Assembly (NCBI GenBank): GCA_963819475.1
Contig: CAWFWE010000004.1
Location: 930,001 to 994,000 of the forward strand
Reading direction: 5' to 3'
Length of the DNA stretch: 64,000 bases
Source: DASUAS01 sp963819475
Lineage (GTDB): Bacteria; Actinomycetota; Acidimicrobiia; IMCC26256; DASPTH01
The translations under genes and the position numbers were made by a program. Positions 43,174 to 49,994 of the stretch are shown in pieces (the stretch's first letter is position 1; every line of letters begins with the position of its first letter). The notes under the pieces were generated by a model, which was not told where the DNA came from, did no database searches, and saw only the letters and a program-made list of their open reading frames with translations.

Positions 43174-44889
43174 ATGCCGGGATTGCCTGCCGCTTTGATG
43201 CGCCATCGCGCGCGACTCGACGAGATCGCCGGAGTGTTCGCGAAGTACGGCTTCGCGGCGTGGGTGCAGCGTGGAAGCGGACTCATCAGCACACGCGTCA
43301 TGCAGGGCCTCGTCGACCGCCACGTCGACCCGCAGATCGTTTCGATGTCCGACGGCGAGCGGTTGCGGCGGGCGTTGACCGAGTTGGGCACGACGTGGGT
43401 CAAGTTCGGCCAGATGTTGAGCCTGCGACCGGATGTCGTCGGTGACGACGTCGCCGCGGAGCTGGCGAAGCTGCAGGCGACGGTCGCGCCGGATCCTCCG
43501 GGTGTCGCGCAGGCGCTGGTTGAACGCGAGCTCGGCGCCGCGGTGTCCGACTGCTTCGGCTCGTTCGACCCGGAGCCGATGGCGTCGGGATCGGTCGCGC
43601 AGGTACACCGGGCGACATTGCCCGACGGGACGGCGGTGGCGGTGAAGGTGCTCCACGATGGCGTGGAGCACCGAGTGCTCGCGGATCTCGAGCTCATGGA
43701 AGCGATCGCGGCGTATCTCGAAAACGAGGACCCCGGGATCGCGCAGCTGCGACCCACAGTGATCGTCTCCGAGTTCTCGCAGATGCTCCACGACGCAATC
43801 GACTTGTCCCAGGAGCTGCAAAATCTCCAGCACTTCACCGCGAACTTCGCCGACGAGCCCGACATCGTCATCCCGAGGCCGTATCCGGAGCTGTCGCGGC
43901 GGCGTGTGCTCACGATGAGCCTGATCTCGGGCGCACCCTTTGCCGATCGTGCGAGCGTCGAAGCGACGGGGTGGAACGTCGACACGCTCGTACGACGCGC
44001 CGCCGAGATCTACCTCGAGATGATCTTCCGGGATTCGCTCTATCACGCCGATCCCCAACCGGGGAACCTCCTGCTTCCCGATGGGACACACATCGCGATC
44101 CTCGATTTCGGCGACGTCGGTCGTATCTCTTCGATGCGCAGACGTCAGCTCGAGGATCTGGTGATCGCCGCGGGAACCAACGACATCGATGGCTTCATCG
44201 ACGTCGTCGTCGAGATCACCACGCCGCCGCCGACCGTCGACATGAACAGGCTGCGATCGCAGATCGACGTGTGGCTGAACCACTACCTCCTCATCGGTGT
44301 CGGTCATCTCGACATGACTGCGATCATCAACTCGGGCATGAAGTTGCTGCACGAGAACGGCCTCGTGTTGCCAGCCGACTTGTCACTGGTGTTCCGGGTC
44401 ATGCTGCAGCTCCAAGGGCTCGGTCGCGAGCTCAACACCGAAGTCCGAGTCACGGAGCTGCTCCAGCCGTACCTGAAGACGTTGCTCGCCGAGCGGTTCG
44501 ACCCGCGGCGTCTCGCCCGACATGCGGGCCGCACGATTCGAGGCTGGGACCATCTGGCTGCATCCCTGCCCGGCGACATCGAGGAGATCGTCCAGCAGAT
44601 CCGCGCCGGTCGACTCGCAATCGATTTCCGCGTCCACGATGCCGATGGCGCGGTCGATCATCTCGTCGACGGCCTCGTCGCGGCCGCGTCGGTGCTCGCG
44701 TCCGCGCAGCTGTTCGCCCGTCGCACCGGCCCGAACGTCGGGCCGATCTCGATGCCGGGGCTTGTCGCAGCCGGTGTCGGCGTGCTCACCTGGCAACGAC
44801 TCGTCCGGCGCCGACGCGAGCACAAGACGTGGGTCAGCCGCGCCCGCGAGCTCACGGAATTGCGACGCCACGCCGGCGACGCCTCCTGA
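43174..44889 (+). CDS. AarF/ABC1/UbiB-family kinase-like protein
   Basis: A 571-residue atypical kinase. Motifs of the ABC1 family are clear: the inhibitory KxGQ (WVKFGQMLSLRPD), the modified glycine loop ASGSVAQVH, AVKVLH, DPQPGNLLL with the catalytic loop and LDFGDVGRIS (DFG). The C-terminal end has a membrane-associated segment (PGLVAAGVGVLTWQRLV). Relatives act in quinone biosynthesis or lipid handling; no ubi/menaquinone genes are near. ATG at 43174 follows GAGGAGGAATGAGTG. The next gene starts after 11 bases. Confidence 0.9.
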   Translation: MPGLPAALMRHRARLDEIAGVFAKYGFAAWVQRGSGLISTRVMQGLVDRHVDPQIVSMSDGERLRRALTELGTTWVKFGQMLSLRPDVVGDDVAAELAKLQATVAPDPPGVAQALVERELGAAVSDCFGSFDPEPMASGSVAQVHRATLPDGTAVAVKVLHDGVEHRVLADLELMEAIAAYLENEDPGIAQLRPTVIVSEFSQMLHDAIDLSQELQNLQHFTANFADEPDIVIPRPYPELSRRRVLTMSLISGAPFADRASVEATGWNVDTLVRRAAEIYLEMIFRDSLYHADPQPGNLLLPDGTHIAILDFGDVGRISSMRRRQLEDLVIAAGTNDIDGFIDVVVEITTPPPTVDMNRLRSQIDVWLNHYLLIGVGHLDMTAIINSGMKLLHENGLVLPADLSLVFRVMLQLQGLGRELNTEVRVTELLQPYLKTLLAERFDPRRLARHAGRTIRGWDHLAASLPGDIEEIVQQIRAGRLAIDFRVHDADGAVDHLVDGLVAAASVLASAQLFARRTGPNVGPISMPGLVAAGVGVLTWQRLVRRRREHKTWVSRARELTELRRHAGDAS

Positions 44890-44900
44890 GGCATCGTCGC

Positions 44901-46268
44901 GTGGCATCGGACTCGCCGCCTGGCCGCGCGCGAGTCGTGGCGATGGTGGCGTTGATCGGCTATATCGCGTTGGCGGTCGAGTTGTTTGTCTCGGTCGTCG
45001 ACTCTCCGGTGCTTGGGCTGGTCGCGTTGGTGGCGGTGGGTGTCGGCGTCCCCTTGTCGTGGATCGGCGCGACCCGCCCACACTGGCGGGGCCGCCTTGG
45101 CGCGCTCGCCGCCCTCGGGGTGGTGGGCGGCGTCGTGGCCCTGATGGCGTCCGGACGTAGCGCGATCGAGTTGGTGATCGTCGTGGCGACGATCGCACTC
45201 ACGAGTGCGGCGGGGAGGTGGGCGTTGCGCCAGGAGATCCGATCCGCCGTCGCCCGCCGGTGGAGTCCGGCGACGCGCGCGCGCCACGGTGTGCTGCTGA
45301 TGAACACGAAGTCGGGAGGCGGCAAGGTCGAGAGGTTCGACCTCCAGGGCGAGTGTGCACATCGGGGCATCGAACCGGTCGTGCTCGCACCCGGGGACGA
45401 TCTGCGCGCGCTTGCCGAGGATGCCGTTGCTCGCGGCGCCGATGTGATCGGGATGGCCGGCGGAGACGGCTCGCAAGCCGTCGTCGCCGCGGTCGCGGCT
45501 GCGCACGACCTCCCGTTCGTATGCGTGCCCGCGGGCACGCGTAATCACCTCGCGCTCGATCTCGGTGTCGACCGCGACGACGTCGTCGGATCACTCGACG
45601 CCTACGGCGACGCGCGCCAGGCGCGCATCGACCTGGCCGACGTCAACGGGCGGGTGTTCGTCAACAACGTGTCGCTCGGGGTCTACGCGCAGATCGTGGC
45701 GTCGGACGAATATCGCGACGCCAAGCTGCGAACGGCGGCCAGGATGCTGCCGAGCTTGCTCGGACCCGACGCCCCGCCATCGGGGCTGCACGTGCGCATG
45801 CCGGGTGGCGCAGCCGTCGAGAACCCCCAAATCGTGATCGTCTCGAACAACCCGTACCGCCTGAAGAGCCTCGCCGGAGTCGGGACGCGCACACGCCTCG
45901 ATCGCGGTGTGCTCGGCGCGGCGGTGCTGCTGCTCATGAGTCCCAACGACGTGACTCGCTTCGTCGCAGCCGAAGCGGCGCGTCAGCTCGACCAGTTCCC
46001 CGCCTGGCAGACCACGCAGCTCCCGGAATTCGAGGTGGCCGCTGACGACATGGTGGCGGCGGGCGTGGACGGCGAAGCAGTCGAACTGACCCCGCCGCTG
46101 CACTTCGTCTCTCGTCCGCGCGCCTTGACGGTGCGCATCCCCGCCCATCACCTCGGCCTCTCACCCGCAGCGCTGCGCCCGGGTTGGGGACGGTCGACGT
46201 TCCTCGGGTTGGCCCGGATCGTCAGCGGACGGCCGAGCGGACTGGTCGCAGCCGAAGGCACGCCTTGA
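44901..46268 (+). CDS. Membrane-anchored diacylglycerol kinase-like lipid kinase
   Basis: 455 residues. The first 120 contain four hydrophobic helices (MVALIGYIALAVELFVSVV, LVALVAVGVGVPLSWIG and two more); the rest is a DAGK-catalytic fold: LLMNTKSGGGKVERF, the ATP loop IGMAGGDGSQAVVAAVA, PFVCVPAGTRNHLALDLG and a late VAADDMVAAGVDGEAV. It should phosphorylate a lipid such as diacylglycerol. GTG at 44901; a GTG at 44937 is also possible. It follows the AarF-like kinase in the same orientation. Confidence 0.85.
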   Translation: MASDSPPGRARVVAMVALIGYIALAVELFVSVVDSPVLGLVALVAVGVGVPLSWIGATRPHWRGRLGALAALGVVGGVVALMASGRSAIELVIVVATIALTSAAGRWALRQEIRSAVARRWSPATRARHGVLLMNTKSGGGKVERFDLQGECAHRGIEPVVLAPGDDLRALAEDAVARGADVIGMAGGDGSQAVVAAVAAAHDLPFVCVPAGTRNHLALDLGVDRDDVVGSLDAYGDARQARIDLADVNGRVFVNNVSLGVYAQIVASDEYRDAKLRTAARMLPSLLGPDAPPSGLHVRMPGGAAVENPQIVIVSNNPYRLKSLAGVGTRTRLDRGVLGAAVLLLMSPNDVTRFVAAEAARQLDQFPAWQTTQLPEFEVAADDMVAAGVDGEAVELTPPLHFVSRPRALTVRIPAHHLGLSPAALRPGWGRSTFLGLARIVSGRPSGLVAAEGTP

Positions 46269-46396
46269 CGGGACAGACATCCGTTGTCACAACAGGGGAC
46301 CTTCGACCCTGGACGTCCACAGACCTGAGGGCGAGCATAAGAGGGGCAGGTGCGCGCACCGACCGGTTGAACCTTCAACCCTGTGAAGGAGTTGCG

Positions 46397-46825
46397 ATGA
46401 CACTCTCCGATGATCTGACCAAGCTCGCGGCCCGAGCCAAGGAAGCAGAGGACCGCTTTACTGCTGCACAGAAGGCGGCGCACGACAAGGTGGAGCACGA
46501 CGTTCAGGGCGCGCGCGAGTCGCTCGCGAAGAGCACGGATCAGCTGCGCAAGACCGCCGAGACAAACAAAGGAAAGGTGGCGGCCTGGTGGAGCGACGTA
46601 CAGAAGAGCTGGGATGAACAGATCGCCTCGATTCGTCGCGACATCGAGTCGAAGAAGGCCGAGCACGACGTCAAGACCGCGCAACGAAAGGCTGACTCCG
46701 CCGAGGAAGACGCCGAGTTCGCCATCCAGTACGCGTACTGGGCGGTCGAGGAGGCCGAGTACGCGGTGCTCGACGCCACTCTCGCGAGAATGGATGCCGA
46801 CAGTCCTGCTGGGACCGGATCCTGA
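46397..46825 (+). CDS. Small coiled-coil helical protein
   Basis: A 142-residue charged helical protein, rich in Ala, Lys, Glu and Asp, with heptad-like runs (LAARAKEAEDRFTAAQKAAH, SIRRDIESKKAEHDVKTAQR) and an aromatic patch FAIQYAYWAVEEAEYAVL. ATG follows GAAGGAGTTGCG. No signal or membrane helix. Function unknown; such proteins occur near stress genes in actinobacteria. Confidence 0.7.
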   Translation: MTLSDDLTKLAARAKEAEDRFTAAQKAAHDKVEHDVQGARESLAKSTDQLRKTAETNKGKVAAWWSDVQKSWDEQIASIRRDIESKKAEHDVKTAQRKADSAEEDAEFAIQYAYWAVEEAEYAVLDATLARMDADSPAGTGS

Positions 46826-46938
46826 GGACAGAGGTTTATCTCGGCGTCGACTTGCCATGCGCGCACGTCTGGCCCATCACGCGCCCGGGTGAGCAGCGTG
46901 GGAAGAGGCGTTGCACTCGATGGTGAGGACTTCTCGCC

Positions 46939-46979
46939 GGTCCGCGAAAAGTCCGCGGAAGGATGAGAAACGATGGTCA
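46939..46979 (+). repeat. Island arm repeat, right copy
   Basis: The right-hand copy of the 41-base arm repeat (starts GGTCCGCGAAAAGTCCGCGG, ends CGATGGTCA), in the same orientation as 40218-40258, about 80 bases before the tRNA fragment. Confidence 0.7.
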
Positions 46980-47060
46980 CGGGCGCCAACCGACGAGGCG
47001 TGCGTTCGCAGGTCAGACACACACTCGTGCGCGAAGCCGCAGATAGAAACGTCGTACTGA

Positions 47061-47107
47061 AAACGTTCGCAACGTAGATGTCGGCGGTTCGAGTCCGCTC
47101 ACCTCCA
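47061..47107 (+). repeat. Displaced 3' half of tRNA-Ala (right attachment site)
   Basis: ACGTTCGCAACGTAGA is identical to the tRNA anticodon loop and right stem (39954-39969). The next 30 bases match at 24 positions and still pair as a T-arm (GGCGG/CCGCT) and acceptor (CACCTCC). The left anticodon stem is missing (AAACG instead of CTACG). The changes keep the stems paired, so it comes from a real tRNA allele, not from random drift. Confidence 0.82.
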
Positions 47108-47166
47108 CGCGAAAGTCCTGGTCAGCGGCCCTGCCGGCAATGGCGCGGGCCTTGCCGTCGTGACCT

Positions 47167-47183
47167 CTACGTCTGATGCGTAG
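47167..47183. repeat. Extra CTACG-N7-CGTAG site beyond the right attachment site
   Basis: CTACG-TCTGATG-CGTAG, a perfect 5-bp inverted repeat with the 7-base spacing of the tRNA anticodon arm. With 40099-40115 and 40328-40344 this makes three non-tRNA sites of this form, all at the island ends. Confidence 0.6.
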
Positions 47184-47608
47184 GACCCCGTCGGGGTGTG
47201 CCGGGACCACGTTGTCAGTCGCGTTGCGGGGTTGACGTGCAACAACGATGGTACGAACGGCGAGAAGACCAGATCAGTGCGACATCTCTGCGTGGCCAGC
47301 GTGCGGAGAACGTCGGCCTCAGAGCCGGCGACCGGATCGACGCGAGCTTCTCGGGGCCCGCAAGCGAGATCTCAACCTCGATCGACGTGAACTTCGTGAC
47401 TGACACCGTCCAGGTGACGCGACCCCCATCAGCCCGCGTCGGAGCGCGCGCTTATTTCACCGGCTTGTCGTCGAGTCCAGACAACAATCCCGGCGCCGGC
47501 AGCGGCGCGACCGTGTACGCCCTACGACTCTTTCCAGGTCGATTGGTCGGGCCGTGGCGCGGAGCCCACAGGGATCTGACCGTTCGGTGTGTCGCCCTGC
47601 GCGTTGCG
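47184..47608. other. No gene supported
   Basis: Open frames here have no recognisable motifs and unlike composition. The sequence may be remains of integrated DNA. I see no promoter or RNA gene I can support. Confidence 0.5.
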
Positions 47609-47827
47609 CTATGCGGTCACGCGCTCGAGGCGCTTTCGAAGGGTTCGTTCGACGAAGATGGGCACGAAGTCTTGAATGGGGCGCGCGGAGCGTCGAGTGA
47701 ACTCGGCGCGAACGACGGTCTCGATCGTGGCGGGGTCGATCTGGCGGAACTCGGCTGCGAGTTCGCCGCTGAGGCGATCAACCTCGATCTCTTGGTGAAC
47801 GTGTCGTGATGGTGCCTGAACGCTCAT
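47609..47827 (-). CDS. Three-helix-bundle dimerisation-domain protein
   Basis: A 72-residue protein: LSGELAAEFRQIDPATIETV, VRAEFTRRSARPIQDFVPIF and VERTLRKRLERV. This matches the short actinobacterial three-helix bundle domain that also stands at the N-terminus of some ArsC-type phosphatases; a related piece starts the broken gene at 63350. ATG at 47827. Function unknown. Confidence 0.62.
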   Translation of the reverse strand: MSVQAPSRHVHQEIEVDRLSGELAAEFRQIDPATIETVVRAEFTRRSARPIQDFVPIFVERTLRKRLERVTA

Positions 47828-48639
47828 CGTCCCCCCTTTCGCCGCGCTGCGGCGAGCACGAATCTCTCACAGGTCAACCGGACCGGTGCAACTCGAAGGA
47901 GTGCTTCGGCGAGCGAACACCACACTCATGCGTTGTTCAACCGGCAGCTCGACGATGTGCTGTACGCGGTGCGCGGTGCGTTGGTCCTGTCGACCCGCCC
48001 GAGTGCGCGAGTTCTGGTGTCCAGCGATGCGCCCCACTGTGCCCGACGGGTTCGAGGCACCGTAGCTGGTACCCGTACTGGCGTTGCCGAGTCTCGTTAC
48101 AGATCAAAGGACGAAGGCGTGTGATGGAGACGAAGCGCATGATCAGCTCCTTCCGCGTCAAGAGAACGCCTGCCAGAAATGCGGTGGCGTGGCTGGATCC
48201 GGGGGGAACGCCGTTCGCTCACGCCACCTTGCCAAGCGCAGGGCCGCGATCCCACTACGAGGCGATGAACATGCGATCAACGCTGCATGAGTACTCCCTT
48301 CGAGCTGACGCGCATTGCCACGCTGCGCGTCAGCGTGCGCGCACGAGCTGATGTCGCCCTGGAGGCGGCGTGCTTCGCCGCTCTCGTGCAGGCGGAGGGA
48401 CGAACAAGCGAGAACGGTCCCAGCCCGGCACCGACCGCGGGCAGGTCTCGGTCGATCTACCGGGCCGGACGCGGAGAGAGATCGCCTGCCTATGTGACGG
48501 CGTTGCACCGTCTCGATCGCCCTAGCGGCGCCGGAAGGTACGCGACACGTGGAGTTCGGGAGTTGCTGACGCGTGACGAAGAAGCCCAGGGATATCTCGG
48601 TTGGTGCGCCGCGTCGCACGCGTCCACTCATCTCGCGTC
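47828..48639. other. Degenerate stretch without a supported gene
   Basis: About 0.8 kb with only short, overlapping open frames on both strands. One minus-strand frame (47937-48161) contains CLEPVGHSGAHRW, a motif seen in small actinobacterial proteins of unknown role, but its ends are not convincing. Confidence 0.45.
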
Positions 48640-48836
48640 CGGTCGTCGCCGCTCGCGCGCTCCCGCATACGCGCTCGTTGCGTGGTCATTCTTCGTCGAG
48701 ATCGTCCATCGGCAGTCCCAACACCTGGCTCCTCGATACGTCGATCTTCCACCACGTCGCCCCCCGCCCGCGGCCGACCCCGAACTGGACCAGCGCAGCA
48801 GTCCTCCTCACCGAGGCTGGGGGGCAAGGTCATGAT
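48640..48836 (+). pseudogene. Fragment of an ABC-2 permease C-terminus
   Basis: Two frames read in turn give APAYALVAWSFFVEIV and then GSPNTWLLDTSIFHHVAP with PNWTSAAVLL, resembling the final part of ABC-2 exporters (a membrane helix, then WLLDxSxFHHxAP). The frame shifts near 48710 and there is no upstream remainder, so this is a relic. Confidence 0.4.
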
Positions 48837-48938
48837 CGAGGACTTCGGTCCCTACCGGTGTCGACACCGACCTGGGAGCATGCGAGGAGAACTCAGGTGA
48901 CGTTCGCCGCGCGGGTGACGACGAGAAAGGGGGACACG

Positions 48939-49190
48939 ATGAATTCGGGTGTAACGGAACACAATGGCCCGCGACACGGCGCCGGCCCGCTCGAAGCGTG
49001 CCCGGCGTGTGGGTTCGACGAGTTCGTCGCGGTCGCCGCCGAGGACGAGACCAATTTCCTCTGTGAGGGTTGCGGGCGTTGCTGGCACGTCGAGCTTGCC
49101 CGGGTGAGCCGCGTCGATCCCGTGAACTGCCCCGGCTGCCCGTATCGCTCACGCTGTCTGGAGCGTGTCCGCGAGGACGAACTTGGCTAG
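48939..49190 (+). CDS. Small double zinc-ribbon protein
   Basis: An 83-residue protein with three Cys pairs: EACPACGFDEF, FLCEGCGRCWHVELARV and CPGCPYRSRC, enough for two structural zinc sites. No other domain. ATG at 48939 follows GAAAGGGGGACACG. Function unknown; similar small ribbons accompany stress genes in actinobacteria. Confidence 0.72.
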   Translation: MNSGVTEHNGPRHGAGPLEACPACGFDEFVAVAAEDETNFLCEGCGRCWHVELARVSRVDPVNCPGCPYRSRCLERVREDELG

Positions 49191-49232
49191 GAGCCGCCCC
49201 GGGTCTGGCAGCACGGGTGTACCCGTTTGGTT

Positions 49233-49994
49233 CTAGCAAGGGCCGGCGGGAACGAGCATGACGGGTATCCGAGCGTGCTCGAGGACGTGGCGCACGAAAC
49301 GGGCGTGGCCGGGCGCGAGGCTGCATGACCACGCGACGACAACCAGGTCGGCTGCGGTGTCGTCGCACACTGAGAGGACCTGCTCGGCTGGTTCCCCGAT
49401 GCGAAGCTCGAGGTGTGGCGGGCCGTCGTGGTCGGCGCCGTAGCGGGCGAGGAACTCGGTGGCGAACGCGTTCGTCTCATGTTGGGGTTGATCGGAGAAG
49501 AGCGGGATGGACGTTTCGTCGTCGACGTGTACGACCATGACCTCGAGGTCCGGGTCACGGCCGAGTTCGATGGCGGGTCGCAGCGCGTGCGCAGTGGGCG
49601 TGGTCCCCTCGAGCGCGACGACGATCCGGCGGAGTTCGTCCCCGTGCCGGGCTTCGGGCGGTACGACGATGACCGGTTTCTCGCAAAGCGTGATCACGTC
49701 GAGTGCGACGTGACCGGCGGGCCGTCGGCCCTCGGGTCGTGCGCGGGTGCCGATCACGATCGCGATCACGCTCGGGTCAGCCGTTGCTTCCACGATGCGA
49801 GCAACGACGCCGTCTGATTCGACGCGCACCGACACGCCCGCGGCATCGGCGGCGCCGCCAGCGGTGTGTCCACCATCGTCGCTGACGTGCAGCGCCTCGA
49901 CGCGTGCGTGCCACAACCCGGCGAGGGCCTGAGCGGTGGTGAGCACCGGGCGGGCAGCAGCCGAGTCGTCGATCGCGGCGATCACTGTGTTCAT
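49233..49994 (-). CDS. Tandem universal stress protein (operon end)
   Basis: A 253-residue protein of two Usp domains: NTVIAAIDDSAAARPVLTTA with VIAIVIGTRARPEG, then RRIVVALEGTTPTAHALRPA with DLVVVAWSCSLAPGHARFVR and a final HARIPVMLVPAG. The second nucleotide loop departs from the usual GSxGxG, so ATP binding is uncertain. The ATG overlaps the stop of the GH65 gene (ATGA), making it the last gene of a five-gene operon. In mycobacteria a Usp gene also neighbours a HAD-GH65 gene in the hypoxia regulon. Confidence 0.88.
   Translation of the reverse strand: MNTVIAAIDDSAAARPVLTTAQALAGLWHARVEALHVSDDGGHTAGGAADAAGVSVRVESDGVVARIVEATADPSVIAIVIGTRARPEGRRPAGHVALDVITLCEKPVIVVPPEARHGDELRRIVVALEGTTPTAHALRPAIELGRDPDLEVMVVHVDDETSIPLFSDQPQHETNAFATEFLARYGADHDGPPHLELRIGEPAEQVLSVCDDTAADLVVVAWSCSLAPGHARFVRHVLEHARIPVMLVPAGPC

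Larger units (their letters stand above)
39954..47107. mobile_element. Genomic island inserted in tRNA-Ala, integrase lost
   Basis: The block between the tRNA-Ala and a second copy of its 3' half (47061-47107) behaves as an island: the two copies share 16 identical bases (ACGTTCGCAACGTAGA) and 40 of 46 positions overall. Cargo genes are stress and membrane functions (40388-46825). Both ends carry a 41-base arm repeat. No recombinase gene is visible, so the element is decayed or was mobilised by another. Outer limits could lie further right, as the following DNA is also accessory in character. Confidence 0.72.

Noticed and set aside
47198..47809. 203-codon plus-strand frame right of the island
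   Set aside because: No motifs, odd composition, and its end lies antisense to the better supported three-helix gene.
48287..48835. 182-codon plus-strand frame
   Set aside because: Only a short part resembles an exporter, and that part continues in another frame; better called a relic.
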